Source: Agelaius tricolor (lineage: Eukaryota > Chordata > Aves > Passeriformes > Icteridae). From it: a DNA stretch of 64,000 nt. This document shows, piece by piece, positions 1-11,634 of this stretch; the stretch's first letter is position 1, and every line of letters begins with the position of its first letter. The translations under genes and the position numbers were made by a program. A model generated the notes under the pieces. That model had not been told where the DNA came from, ran no database searches, and saw only the letters and a program-made list of their open reading frames with translations. The stretch spans positions 82,299,001-82,363,000 of the forward strand of contig JALJCS010000002.1 in NCBI GenBank assembly GCA_023055355.1, read 5' to 3'.

Positions 1-805
1 AAAGAAAAATGACTCCTTAGTCTCTTGTGCATCTTCTTGAAGATCACTCTTTAAGTTAAAAAACACCATTTGGTGGACATACTAGCAATACCTATAATGA
101 CATACAGATTGAATTAAGATTAGATTCAAGATTATAATTAAGTACTGGCATTTAAAAATATTTGTGTAGATGTTGATTGTGTTGTTTTAGCTTTGAACAT
201 AGATGTTATGAAACTTATATTGGTAAAATATTCCCCTTGTGACTCTGTTATAGAGGTTCTCTGATAAAAAAACGATTTTTCTGCCTTTGTTGAATTTTTA
301 TTAACATATTCTCTTATTCTTGGCAGCATAGGCAGCATGGGAAAAGAAAATATGAAAGAATTTTTTCTGAAGTCATACTCCAATATTGAATTTTAAAATT
401 ATCTGCTCAGTGTTTTTCTGACTGTTAATACACTGATTCATTGCTATCCATTACTACTATCTACACAGCACAATTTCAAGAAACATGAAGGCTTTTAATG
501 TAAACATACTCATGTTTTAAAAAATGCTACACATTATGGTATTTATGCACTGGAACAAAAGCTTGTCTACTATCAGTGGTTAGTGACATCACATATGCCC
601 CAATATTTTTTATACCACATAAACATTAGAGGGAAAATGGTTTACTATGCATTACAAAAATCCTTAAGGCATTTTCAGCAACTGTTCTGCTTACAAAATT
701 CATCAAATAAAATTTCACTGCCATGAGACATATCAGTTAGCTCAAATGTAGTGAAATGCTGGAGGAGCAAAGTTGTTGAGATATAGGAGCCACTTAAAAT
801 CACAG
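1..805. other. AT-rich DNA, no gene or repeat recognised
   Basis: AT-rich sequence with frequent stop codons in all frames. I recognise no repeat family, exon or RNA gene. The 81-codon open frame on the minus strand at 138-383 has no family resemblance and no nearby splice or promoter context that I can defend. Confidence 0.6.
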
Positions 806-996
806 AATAAAAAATTTAAAAAAAAAGCCCAAAAAAACCAAACCAAACAAAGCAAATCAAAACAATCAATCAATCAAACAAACAAAGCCCCTACAAAATA
901 AAAATAACAAACAAAAAACAAACAAACAAAAAAAACGCAAAAAAAAAAAAAAACAAAACAAAACAAAAAAAAAAAACCCAAAAAAAACCCAAACTC
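806..996. repeat. A/C-rich low-complexity tract
   Basis: The plus strand is almost entirely A and C, in units such as CAAA, CAAAC and AATC plus long A runs, with hardly any T or G. It lies at the left end of the antisense CR1 at about 1.0 kb. That side corresponds to the CR1 3' end, but CR1 normally ends in a short 8-bp repeat and not in poly(A). The tract is therefore more likely an independent simple-sequence expansion. Confidence 0.8.
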
Positions 997-999
997 AGG

Positions 1000-2095
1000 T
1001 GTTGGAAGAGATTAATTCAAACGGCTCAAAAGAAGGACCATTGTAAAGGTAGATTCCATTCCCAAGTTAAAACTGCTTGGGGTTGTATTCACTCCCATTT
1101 TGAATATCTGCAAGAATAAGGATTTCACAGGCTCTCTGGGTAACCTGTTCTAGTGTTTAAACACACTCATTGTAAGTACATTTTCCTAATATCTAATCAA
1201 AATCTCTTTTGCTGCACTTTGTCCCACTTACATTTAATTTTTCTTCTATTCTCCTGTTGCTGAAAACTGCAGTAAAATCCTTCCTCAGTTTTTCCTTCCA
1301 AAAACTGAGGAAACAATTTTTTCATTATCTTTCTGAATATCACATATTTCAAGCCTCTAATCATCTTTGCAGCCCTCTACTAAACTTACTTTGTTGTTTT
1401 TCTTTCATTTGTTTTTTCTGCTGGTAAATAAAAACTTGATGCAGGAGTCTGAATTTACTTTCAGAATTGTCAAAGGCAGGATACCTGCTGTCTCTACTAC
1501 TGTTAATACAGTCAATTATGCACTGGACTTCCAAGGTGAAAGCTCTCTTTGACAGCTCATACTCACCCTGTTGTCCACAGGAAGTCCAGCTCCTTTTCTG
1601 CAGAGACAGTTCTCAGCCATTCAGTCCCCAGGTACATGAGATTATTCATATATTTGCCTCTGCTGGACTTCATACAGCTTCTTTCAGCCCATTTGTGAAT
1701 CCTGCCCAGGTACTTGGTATCAGTCCTGCTCTCTTCTCACAGGCTTTGTTGTCAACAACAACACTTTCTAAAGGTCTTTACACACCATACAAACCATTAC
1801 TGAAGATATTGAATAGCACTGGCCCTGGTCTTAATCTCTGAGGGCACCACTGTTAATAGTATCCAGGTTGATTTTACACAGCTGACCACAGCCCAGCCAG
1901 GCCAGCCCTCCTGCCACTTTTCCAATTGACTACAAGAAATATATGTGAAAAACTTGACTAGTCAGGATAAACAGCTTCCACTGTTGTTCACAGCACCAGT
2001 TACTACAGAAAGTCAGGTCTTTAAGTGTAATTTGCCCTTGGTAAATCTATTCTGACTCTTCCCATCAGTCTTTGGTTTCATCCAGTGGTCATGAA
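1000..2095 (-). mobile_element. CR1 LINE fragment, old and degraded, antisense
   Basis: The plus strand carries the complement of the CR1 3' half in the expected order. First come remnants of the 3' untranslated end (the 'lessons' of a cluster about an improved drop in similarity near 1100-1180, with the typical 'loss of the second strand' phrase absent). Then come the C-terminal region (about 1340-1400) and the reverse-transcriptase region (about 1800-1850, matching the complement of the block that encodes the IFINDLD-like motif). Beyond 2000 the sequence resembles the complement of the RT N-terminal part. Divergence is high, with many indels, and no frame stays open for more than 124 codons. 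Family assignment is by recall of the CR1 consensus, and the edges are approximate. Confidence 0.75.
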
Positions 2096-2499
2096 GAACG
2101 CACCTCACTCAAAAGAGAGAAGCAACAATTTTCTTTATTGAGGGAAAAAAAATATAGTTCAATAAATTGGATTAAATTTAAGACAGCTTAACAGCAGTTA
2201 CCAAAATTCCATAAGTTTGATAGCAAGGTTTGCCTTTTTAATTACAGCATCAAAGAATGATACAAAGGAAAATCAAGTTAGGTTTGAGTTAGAAAGTTTT
2301 GCACAAAGACCCTTCTATTGAATCACAAGGTTGAGAGTGGATCCCACTGCCTTCTAAATTTACAGAGCAAGGTCCACCCTTAGTCTCAAACTCAGAGGAT
2401 GGTTTATGATGAATGGAATTATCTATACAAGGTTTATGATAATATTGAGTAGCTACATGGATTAGAAATGTTTTATTAATTCTCCATGGTATCAGTCAC
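2096..2499. other. Unclassified AT-rich DNA between CR1 and LTR
   Basis: No gene or recognisable repeat. There is a poly(A)-like stretch near 2145, but no family assignment is possible by eye. Confidence 0.5.
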
Positions 2500-2504
2500 T
2501 CACC
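2500..2504. repeat. Candidate target-site duplication TCACC, left copy
   Basis: Identical to 3196-3200 on the other side of the LTR. Five bases is the expected length for several avian retroviral classes. A 5-mer match can arise by chance, so it supports the boundaries without proving them. Confidence 0.45.
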
Positions 2505-3195
2505 AAGGATCTGTCACAACCAAGGGATCTCTCTGCCTTGCCATCCTGGTTTAGGGGCAAATTTGGGAGAGAATTTCCAAAAGAGGCCCCTCCCGAAAGC
2601 AAACCCACATGGCCCCTCCTCCCAACTGGTTCAGGAAGAATTCCTCAGAGAGAAGTGGAAAGAACCTGTTCATTTAACAGGCACAGCATCCCCCAGCACA
2701 CAAAATGAACAATACTGGATGACACCGCTCTTTCACTGCTCTGAAAAAAGATGAGAAATTCAGAAAGTCTCTCTTGGGGATGGTCGCTCTGTTATCAGTC
2801 CCTCTGGCGATAGGGCAGCTGCTGCAGCCACAGGGTGCAAACTCTCGGTGTTCCCAGGTCCCAGTCTGGAGCAGGTTCAACTTGGTTCAAAAAAGGAAAG
2901 GAGAAACAGTCCAGGAAGGAATTTGGACTGTTTAGCTAAACTAGCTAATGAGCAGAGGCAAGAGCAAGCAGAAGCAAAGAAGAAGCAAGAGCGAGACAGC
3001 AAAATGAAAAGCAAAAGCTAAAAAGCAAAAGCAGCACTATGTACTGCCCCATTTCTGCATCTCGCCAGCCATGGGGGAGCAGCTGATAAGAAAACCCCAA
3101 ACAAAACTTTCACTCTTCAGAGCCAGTCTTAAAGGCACAGAACATAATATCCAGCATAAACAGCACACATGAATGGGGATACAAGCATCATAACA
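2505..3195 (-). mobile_element. Solo LTR of an endogenous retrovirus, with likely 5-bp target duplication
   Basis: A block of about 690 bp, richer in G+C than its surroundings, reads as an avian retroviral LTR on the minus strand. It starts with TG at the right edge (the plus strand shows CATCATAACA ending at 3195). It continues through a gene-free body of typical LTR composition and ends in the region of TGTCACAACC near 2512. The 5-bp sequence TCACC lies immediately outside both proposed edges (2500-2504 and 3196-3200), as expected for an integration duplication. With this pair of edges the left end is not a canonical CA, so either that end has mutated or the true edge is at 2512. No gag, pol or env sequence is adjacent, so it is a solo LTR. 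The ORFs across it (2563-2754, 2674-2880) are incidental. Confidence 0.65.
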
Positions 3196-3200
3196 TCACC
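3196..3200. repeat. Candidate target-site duplication TCACC, right copy
   Basis: Partner of 2500-2504. Confidence 0.45.
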
Positions 3201-3330
3201 CTAGGACAGTTGCGCTAGGAAGAATCTCATAGCCTCTAGTAAGGGATCTCTAACTGTGGGAGACATCCCTGCTCAAGGACAAATTTACCTGGTGTGCAGT
3301 ACAAATGTAAATCAGGAAGAGCTCACATGA
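3201..3330. other. Short unclassified spacer
   Basis: Lies between the LTR and the hairpin at 3331. Nothing recognisable. Confidence 0.5.
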
Positions 3331-3376
3331 ATAAATATTACCATCAGGAAGGCTTCATCCTGATGGCAATATTTAT
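3331..3376. repeat. Near-perfect 19-bp inverted repeat (hairpin)
   Basis: Left arm 3331-3349 and right arm 3358-3376 are reverse complements at 18 of 19 positions, with an 8-base loop at 3350-3357. The single mismatch becomes a G-U wobble if transcribed. The arms run from AT-rich outer ends to a CCATCAGGA-type inner end. It could be a small DNA-transposon relic, a hairpin in an RNA, or a chance or replication-slippage palindrome. The stem is shorter than a usual microRNA precursor. Confidence 0.85.
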
Positions 3377-4637
3377 AGAATTAAGGAGTTGGATGTTAGA
3401 CAACAGTATAGACAGATAGCTGTCGTTATTTTAGCTTTTTTAGCTTATTCTGTATTTCAGTTATCTTGCATTTTTGGGATTTGAAACCAACTTTCAAAAT
3501 ATTTTTCTGTGGCATCTTTACTTCCTTGTATGTGAGCCAGGTTCTCTACAGGCCACAGATTTATTCCAGGGCATGAGTTCTTTTGCTCATTATTCAATCC
3601 AAGCCAAAGTAAGGCTATGGATCAGGTATCTCCATCACGAGCCTCTAGTGACCCTATTTTAAAGTCCTTCTCAATAGGCTAAGAAGCCTTTTAGCAGATG
3701 CAATATTTCTCTGCCCATCAGGTGTACCCTATCTCTCCCCAGTAATCCTAATTCTTCAGAGAGAGCTATAGTCAGAAAAGCCAAAGTGTGGTTTGAAATA
3801 TCAAGTAACTAACCAGGCACTGACTCACTGGATCCATCAGCTCATTTGCAAGCCCCCCCCTTTGATGGAATTGAGATGTTCCTTGAGCTGCCATGTTGCA
3901 TGCTTTACAGCCTATAAACTCCCTTGAGAGTATCACTGATGTCAGTGTAGATGAGCAATAAGACATAAGACAGAATTCAGATGGACCTCAGCAATTTCTC
4001 TTCATTGCCCCAGATTAAACTCCTGACAAGCCATAAACTTCACAATACAGAAAATCTGTTGGGGAGACATATGCTGATCCCTGCAGAGCAATGTCTCCTG
4101 CTACTATCATTCGCTACTTTCATTTGGTTCTGGTACATGGATCAAGCTGAGCTGGTCCAAATATCCTCTCTGAAAATTCCTCTTCCCTATAAAAAATCAT
4201 AGCTCTATATCTGTTTTAAAAGTGCACATCAAGAAGTGAAGAGAGGAATATCTTCCTTTCTGCCAGAAATCACAAAATTCTAAATTTATGAGAGTGAATC
4301 CTCCAGTTGTTTAGCGTAGCTTTAAGATGTCCATCCTTCTGCCCAGTGTGACATCCTCACTGGGAGAAGCACTAGGCACAGCCCATAACCTGAGACCAGG
4401 GCAGTTGCTGCAACCAGGCCAGGGATTGTCTATTGTGACACAGGACTGTTGTAGTCATGCCCTGTTAGTCCCCTCCAGGCTCAGGTACCACCACCACTCT
4501 GTTCCCTTTCTCACAAGCTATTAAGGGCTTAGTCTCTCTTTGGCAGCCCTGTTTGCTGAACTCAGTATATCTGACTAATTCAAAAACTACTTTAAAATTT
4601 TATGTTGGATGCTTCATTTTTGGCCTTCATGTGTGCT
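3377..4637. other. Unclassified DNA, no gene seen
   Basis: Mixed-composition sequence with short open frames only (64 to 73 codons). None has a recognisable domain. The block 4320-4560 is slightly GC-richer and could be a degraded repeat, but I cannot assign it. Confidence 0.5.
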
Positions 4638-5656
4638 TGTGGTGGGTTGACCTTGGCTGGCTGCCAGTTGCTCACTAAGCTGCACTCAGTCCCCCTCTAC
4701 CAAAAAGACAGAGGGAAAAAACATGACAAAAGGCTTGTGGGTAGAAACAAGGACAGAGAGATTATTTCCAAGTACAACCACAGGCAACTCAACATCAGCT
4801 TAGGAAAATTAATTTAATTTATTGACATTTAGTTGTAAAAAATAAGAAAGTGAGAAATAAAAAAATAATGCTACAAGGTTTTCCCATAAACTCTCCCTTC
4901 CTCTCAACTTCCCTCTCAAATCTTCAACCTCCACCCCACCTAGGCAGTGTATTGGGAGAGAGAATAGAGACACTTTTTCTCCGCTGCTCCTTTCTTTTTA
5001 CATTCTTCCTCCACCCCAGTGTCGGGTAGTTCCCATTGGATGCAGATACAAATCTCCAAAATGGGCTTTTCCCATGCCTACAGATCTTCAGGAACTGCTC
5101 CAGTGTGGGTCCTTTTCAAAAGGTACAATTCTTCAGGAACTGATTGCTCCAGCATGGGCCTCCCATGGGAGAGGTTTCCTGACAAAAATCTCATGCTTAT
5201 GGCTTACTTTCCATGGGCAACAGTTCCTACCAGAGCCTTCTCCAGGGTGAGCTCTCCATGGGGTCACAGGGAACATATGCCTGTTGTTGTGTGGGATCCC
5301 TCATGACCTTCAGGGTGTGTATCTGTTCCTCCTCATTTCTGCATGTGCTGCAGGGCAATCTCTGCTCTGGCATCTGGAGCACCTTACCCCCTGCCCCTCC
5401 ACCTTCCTCACTGATGGTTGTGCCTGCAGGGCTGTGTGCGCTGTCAGACATTCTTACTCCTCTCTCACAGATGTTGCAGTATTTTTTAAAACTTTCTTAA
5501 ATATGTTATCATGGAGGCACTACCAACACCATTGATTTCTTCACCTTTGGACAGCAATGGGCTTTGTCCAACATGGGAGCAGCTTCTGTCATCTCTTACA
5601 GAAACCACCTCTGCAGCCCCTCTACTACCAAACCCCTGACAGGTAAATCCAACACA
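4638..5656 (-). mobile_element. Solo LTR of an avian endogenous retrovirus, about 1.02 kb
   Basis: On the minus strand it begins TGTGTTGG at 5656 and ends CCACCACA at 4638, giving TG...CA termini. The body contains the diagnostic run of imperfect repeats of the 'bottom of a shelf' type: CTCCAGYRTGGG-like units recur at about 5098-5110 and 5147-5160, with related units up to 5400. The conserved stretch around ATATGTTATCATGGAGGC at 5500-5518 is also present. The whole agrees with an LTR type I remember from many birds. An AATAAA on the minus strand lies at 4818-4823. The flanks GTGCT (4633-4637) and GTGTA (5657-5661) match at 3 of 5 positions, so the target duplication is decayed or uncertain. 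No internal retroviral genes remain. The open frames at 5019-5535 are incidental readings of this element. Confidence 0.8.
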
Positions 5657-5936
5657 GTGTAAAGTACTCTGGTATCTCTCAGATACCACATATGGTGTGG
5701 ATTCTATGCACACTGCCATAGTGTACCAGGGAGAAACACCAGCACTGAGATGTTCTCTAAAATTACAACGTTGCAAACACAGAAAGAAAGTTCTGTAACA
5801 CTAAAACTTCCAGATGTAGGGCAGATAAGAAACAAGATGCATAAACTAGCAAAAACTTGAAAGCTCAGTATTAATATCTTTAAAGTAGATTGTCATTCAG
5901 TACCAGCAGTTTACAACTTCACACACATATATATAT

Positions 5937-5970
5937 ATTCATTTTGACATAAAACTATGTCAAAATGAAT
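5937..5970. repeat. Perfect 14-bp inverted repeat (hairpin)
   Basis: Arms 5937-5950 and 5957-5970 are exact reverse complements (ATTCATTTTGACAT and its complement), with the six-base loop AAAACT. It follows directly on an (AT)n run at about 5926-5938. It could be a cruciform-forming palindrome created by replication-template switching, or the tip of a lost transposon. No function can be read from it. Confidence 0.9.
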
Positions 5971-6334
5971 TTTTTATTTCTTATTTTCCATATGGACAGG
6001 AAAAACCCACTCTGCCTAAGTCACTGTTATCAAGCATAATAATACAGTTCCTCTCCAAAACAATTGGAGAAGATGCAAGGCTTGGAAGAATAACTCTTGC
6101 TGTGTATTCATAAAAGTTAATGAAGGGTAGGGAGGGAAAATTCACAGTTATGACATTTGCCTGCCCAAATAACTGTTACATATTACAGAGCCCTGATTTT
6201 GTTGAAATGGCTTAATATGTGCTTACTAATAGGAAGTTGTGAAGGAATTCTATTTTGATTTTCTTGTACACAGAACTTTTTTGTAATTTACTAAACTATT
6301 TTTACCTCAAACCACAAGTTTTCTCACTTCTGCT

Positions 6335-6365
6335 CTTCTAATGCTCTTCTAATGCTCTTCACTTC
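6335..6365. repeat. Short tandem repeat, about 11-bp unit
   Basis: The unit GCTCTTCTAAT occurs twice in tandem, followed by a partial third copy. Confidence 0.75.
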
Positions 6366-8094
6366 TCTGTGAAGCTCAGTGGCCTGCCAGGGTTGACCCA
6401 CAACTTTTTAATTGGCTGCATTAAGCATTGAAAATTTGAAATGCTCATATCTTGCACAGACAAGAGCAGAGACTGCCTTTTCTGCAGGTTCTCAGTGGGA
6501 TAAGATACTAACAGCTATCAACACTGCACACAAAGAAAATGTTGTATTCATTAATACAAATTCTGCATTCAAAGAGGACAAAATCCCATATAAATGTAAT
6601 TATCACAGTGATTCCTATTATGAATGAACAACTCAAATTATTAGGCAACAAAATGCATTTTTTCTTATGAGTATAATTTCATGGAACAACAATTTGTTGC
6701 ATATTAGGAACCCTTGGAAAACCTTGCAGAGCAGTTTCTTTCTCATCTCTCCCTACTATTTTATGTTCTGTTTCAAAATGCTACAAGGGGTATATTCCCA
6801 GTTTTATGGCATTAGCTTTTGAAGTAAAGTAATGCACGTGGAGGTAACTGAGTAAAAATGTGCCCAGACCATGAGACTTAAACAAAAAAGGAAATTTTAC
6901 TTTCTTAGACTTCCAAAGTGTTTGAATCATCATTTTGATTTGTTCTATTCCTTATGCAGCAATATTTAGCTCAACTACAGCATATTATATCCTCTATTTT
7001 GCTACCTGAGGAACTCTGATAATAAGTGCATTAAAATCTAACATTGTATAGGAACAAGGAATTAATAATTTACATCAAATTTAGATAATTTATAGCTTTA
7101 AAATCAATATATAAACTATATGGAGTTTAATAACAAGGGAAACAATAAATTCAAGTAATGTAAAATTTTTTCATGTAGAAATTGGAGTTAGTTACTGATT
7201 TAGTAATTAGGTTATGTATAGACAACACTGTCATTTTAAAAAAAGAGAGACAATAAAAGTACAGAAACTTCATATTACAAAAAGCTAAATAATTGTTATT
7301 TAGTAGTGAAGGTTTAAGTTTTATTTCAGCAATTAAATTGCATTTTTAAATTAACTCTTTATTTTAAAATGCACACCAGAAATCAATGTAGGATTAAATA
7401 AATTTTCAGATGTTATTCAGATTACAGATTCTTCAGCTCTACTTTGCTGTGGTACATATGGGGTTCCTCTAGAATCAAGCAAAGCACATCCTCTGAATAA
7501 TTTTCAACAGAAGGATAGTGGGGTACAGTCCCTATCTCACAAAAATGCCTACTATACAGCACTAGCATATTGTTTGCACCAGAGCTTGCTAACCTACATT
7601 TCTTTCTGTGCCTTTTTTTTTTTTTAATAAAGGCTTCTTTATTAAAAAAGAATTTCACTACAACACTGTTATGGTATGATTCATATTCTTGTTGCATCAC
7701 ATACTTGTGAAAAAAGAATGTGTTAAATAGGTTTTGAAACATGAATTTTTTTCAGTTGCCATTTAATTACTTCTCAGATCAGTATGCATATTTTCATTTT
7801 ACAAACTTAATTTACTCTGACTCTCAATGATGGATTTCTAGATAAATGAATATATCTAATCTGTAATGATGAATTTCATGCCAGTATCAAAAGCATTTGG
7901 AGAAAGAAATGCAAATAGATATTTTTCACTGAAGTAAGAAAGAACCAGAAGAGAGTTTTAGATTATCTTGTTATCAAAGATCATTGATTATTAGGTTCAA
8001 TCTTATTCAGGTTTAAGCATGAACTTTGGGAACTTCTGAGTTTTAGGAAATCACTTATCCTTATGGAAGAGGCCACTCTGCTAATATAAGAAGA

Positions 8095-9320
8095 AAAGGA
8101 AGTTGAGAATCCAGATAGGTCCCAGCTGAAGCTGGCAAATGATGTCCCAATTTTCAAGAAGGACAAAAATGAACACAAAACCTAGAAGCCTGTTAGTCTC
8201 ATTTCAGTGCCTGGAAAATTTATGGAGGAGATAATTCTGTGAGGTATTGAAAAACACCTTAAAGACAATGCAGTCAATGGTCAGCACAGCTTCATGAGAA
8301 AGAAGTCCTCCTTATCAAACCTGATTTCCTTTTATGACAAAGTAACCACTAAGTTGATCTAGGAAAATCAGTTAATGCAATAATTTTGGATTTCAGTAAT
8401 GCTTTTGATACTGTTTCTCACCGCATCTTTCTGGACAAAATATCCAGCACACAGCTGGATAAATCTATCATGCCATGGGTGAGCAATTGGCTCATGAGTC
8501 AGACACAAAGGGTTATAGTGCGTGGGAAAACTTCAGACTGTCCTGTTATTTGTGGGGCGTTCCACAGGACTCCATCTTCAGACCAGTTCCCTTCAACATC
8601 TTCATTAATGACCTGGATGCAGGACTCAAAAGAATCCTAAATTTGTTGATGACAGCAAAAACAGAAGAGCTGTTGACTGACTTAAGGGCCAAGAGGCCCT
8701 GCAGAGAGACCTCGACAAATCAGAGGCCTGGGCAATCACCAGCCACATGAATTTTTACAAGGAAAAGTGCCAGATTCTGCACCTGGAATAGGGCAATCCC
8801 AGTTGTGTCTGAAAACTGGGGAATGAGATGCTGGAAAGCTGCACTGTGGAAAGTAATCTGGGGGTCCTGGTCAATGGCAAGCTGAATGTGAGCCAGCAGT
8901 GCCCTGGCAGCCAGGAGGGCCAAGTGTGTCCTGGGGACACCAGGCCCAGCATCAGCAGCTGGGCAAGGCAGGGGATTGTCCTGCTCTGCTCTGCTCTGGG
9001 GCAGCCCCACCTCGAGTGCAGGAGAGTTTTGGGTGCCACAGTATGAGCAAAGTATTAAGCTATAAGAGAGCATCTAAAGGAGAGCAACAAAGATGGTGAA
9101 AGGCCGTGAGGGGAAGCTCTATGAGGAGCAGCTGAGGTCATTTGGTCTGTTCAGCCTGGAGAAGCTTGAAGGGAGAAGATGGAAGGGTACTCTTCTCTGT
9201 CTGGTGACCAGTGAGGAGCCTAGGGAATGGCCTGGAATTGCGTCTAGGAGGTCTAAGCTGGATATTAGAAAGAGGTTCTTCACCCATGCAAAACAGCATG
9301 AAAATGTGGGGTTTTTTTGA
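8095..9320 (+). mobile_element. CR1 LINE fragment with reverse-transcriptase remnants, sense (copy A)
   Basis: This is the 3' part of a CR1 second open reading frame, the one encoding endonuclease and reverse transcriptase. From about 8125 the broken translation shows in order a DVPIFKKDK-like block, PVSLISVPGKFME (8190-8228), DFSNAFDTVSH (8386-8424), the GVPQDSIF...FNIFINDLDAG block (8555-8626) and a frame-shifted trace of the catalytic FADD region near 8645. A NLGVLVNGKLNVSQQC-like thumb segment follows at 8856-8903. Frameshifts and stops separate these blocks, so no functional enzyme remains. The sequence after about 9100 resembles the CR1 C-terminal part with deletions, and the normal 3' terminal repeat is missing. 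It shares very high similarity with 16125-16500 on the opposite strand. Confidence 0.9.
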
Positions 9321-10978
9321 ATAGAATGGAACATATTTTGATCAGGATTTGGTTGTAAAAGAGAAATTAAAAAATCCATACCTTCTGAAAATACATTATT
9401 TCTCAAATAATTAGTTTTTGTCAGACAAGAAAATTCAAAATTAAATACTGATGTTTCTGCATAAAAGGTTTTTTTTTTTCCAAGTTAAATATCGGTCAAG
9501 CAGTGCTGAGAGTTTAACACCTTGAAGAAATTTACTGATCTGCTTAGGCTCTTCTCTGAGGGAAGTCTTTCAGATTTTGAATAGTTTATGACTTCACAAT
9601 GGGACATGATGCAAAACTTCTCAATTTGTGACTTCTCTCAGGGATCCAAATGGGTCAAGTGTTGGCCTTGCCTTTTATTTTGGAGAGAAAATTTTCTAGA
9701 AAAAATAGATATATATAATTTTATATCTTAAGGCAAACATACCATCTAACTTATACCATCAACAATGAAATCATAAAATGACAAGCAAGTCTAATGAATG
9801 GATATAAGTTCTTGTTTTAATCTCTTGATTCACAGAAAAATATCCTAATTTTGATTATGCTGTGATTCTGTTGTGGACATTATATTTGAAATAAGATAGT
9901 TCCTTAAAAATAAAGTGTTTCAAAACAAAAAATGTGATCTCTACAAATGAAAAAGAATCTTTAATTTTGTAAAAAAAACCTGACAAATGTAACTTTGAAT
10001 GATGTAAAAGGTTACAGAAGAAAAAGAGAGTAAGATCAGAGTAGAAATTAATCTTCTGAGCTCTCAGAAACTATAACTTCTATATAAAATGTTTTTTCTC
10101 TTTGATCTAAAAGAAAAAACCAGGAAATCGTGAAGGGCAGGTCAGCTCTGTTAAAGACAGAAAGGGAAATAAATTTGATCAAATGGGCATTTCTGTTGAA
10201 CAGGAAGTTTCTCTCTGAGAAATTTAGCCCAAAATGTCCATGAGAAATTGATATGTAGCTGGAAGTATTTAAATTTGATGAGCCCTACAAAAAATGTAGT
10301 TGACATGAGGAAAGAAAATGCAAGTATGGAGATGAATGGTAATAAAGACCCCTTGCAAAAAGAATAAATAATCAAAAAATCTTCCTTTTAAGATAATGAT
10401 CAGCAAACAATAATTCACATAAATGCAAATACTACAATATAAGGTTAGATTATGTTATAATGAAATATTTCATAATATGGTTTAAAAATATGACATTTTT
10501 TTTTTTAATGCCTGCAAGGATAGTTAAAATGAAAACAGGGGAAAAGAAGACTTCAAAGAATTGAGGATTGCTTGAGGAAGCTCAAGTTAAAAAGGAGTTC
10601 AATATAATGACCATAATTTGAAATATTTTGCTTAAATTGATTGCTTATTCTAAAGAGAAATCTTATGACTATCTTTTATATTGAAATTTAGCAGGATTTT
10701 TAATAAAAATAACTAATAAAGAGAGTTCCTTTGATCAATTCAAATCAGTGATCAAATTAAACTGCAAATTAAATCAGAAATAAATCTTAAAATAGAAAAA
10801 AAGCATATGTTACATCCATTTACTATGTAAATATTAGTACATAATGAACTTAAAATGAAATGAGTCAAACTTCTTCTGACTTGTTCCTTATCAATAAAAG
10901 ACAGGTATAAATTCAAAATTAGACAGAAAATACTGAATAATCTAGCAGAAAAATCCTTTTTTTTCCTCAGCTGACTCC
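9321..10978. other. AT-rich DNA, no gene seen
   Basis: No repeat family or exon recognised. Homopolymer runs occur near 9470 and 10498-10507. Open frames are short (99 codons or fewer) and featureless. Confidence 0.55.
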
Positions 10979-11634
10979 TGTTATGATCAAATTTATTGAG
11001 AGAAACCTCTGCCTGAAATAAGGTGCAAATGAGGTCATGTGTCAAAGCCAATAATATGAATTTTATTTAACAGTAAATGTGAGATAGACAGAGAGATAGA
11101 AATAAATAGGAAAGAGTCAGAGAGAGGGAGGGGAGAGAGAGAGAGGGGACTAAGCAGAAGATAGTTCCTACACATAGACCCAGAAGCATCCCCTTGGTCC
11201 TTCTTCACTCTGAGCTCCTCAGTGCTGGGGGTCCGAGTCCATGTGCTGGGGTACCACCTTCATATAGCCCCCATTCCAGATATCCATGGGGGGGTCACAG
11301 ATGCAGTTCCCATAACTTTGGGTCATCTTTGTTTGACTGGTGATACATGTATTAGCAGTTGTTTCTTTTCCCACAGTGGGAATTTTCGTCCAGATACGCT
11401 AACCAGGATGCACTAACCTGAGCTTACATCCACCAGGTCTGAAATAAGCTCCTTCCTGGCATAAATTTCGCTTGTCTATGCTTATTTTAAGTTGCTGCCA
11501 TGGTATCTTATCTTATGGCAAGTTCCTTCTGTGACCTTCACAGTCCTTTCAGAGAGGCAGCTGTTTTTTTTGTTTTATAGCTCCACACAGAAATTTATGC
11601 CAATCTACACTAAAATCTACACTATAGGCAGTCA
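10979..11634 (-). mobile_element. Solo LTR (copy 1 of a family of about 660 bp)
   Basis: The left part (10990-11130) is clearly related to 37135-37265. Both contain the CTCTGCCTGAAATAAGG / CTTCTGCCTGAAATTAAGG block and, some 80 bases later, the GTAAATGTGA...GAGA segment, followed by a purine-rich stretch. On the minus strand it would begin TGACTGCC at 11634 and end ATCATAACA at 10979, giving TG...CA termini. The AATAAA at 11062-11067 (minus) and the CT-rich stretch before it are in the right order for an LTR. No convincing target duplication is seen and the edges are provisional. The purine-rich run 11085-11150 belongs to this element. Confidence 0.6.
11085..11150. repeat. GA-rich purine tract inside the LTR
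   Basis: Mostly AG dinucleotides and GGGAG units on the plus strand (CT-rich in the LTR sense direction). Confidence 0.8.

Larger units (their letters stand above)
5657..8094. other. AT-rich DNA, no gene seen
   Basis: Apart from the hairpin at 5937-5970 and a short tandem repeat at 6335-6365, I see no repeat family, exon or RNA gene. A poly(T) run lies near 7611-7626. The open frame of 106 codons on the minus strand at 7422-7742 lies in AT-rich sequence and shows no domain. Confidence 0.55.

Noticed and set aside
3331..3376. The hairpin as a microRNA gene
   Set aside because: The stem is only 19 bp, shorter than usual precursors, and no extended flanking pairing is visible.
8720..9073. Open frames on both strands over the CR1 thumb region
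   Set aside because: Shadows of CR1 coding sequence. The same frames recur in copy B at 16131-16463.
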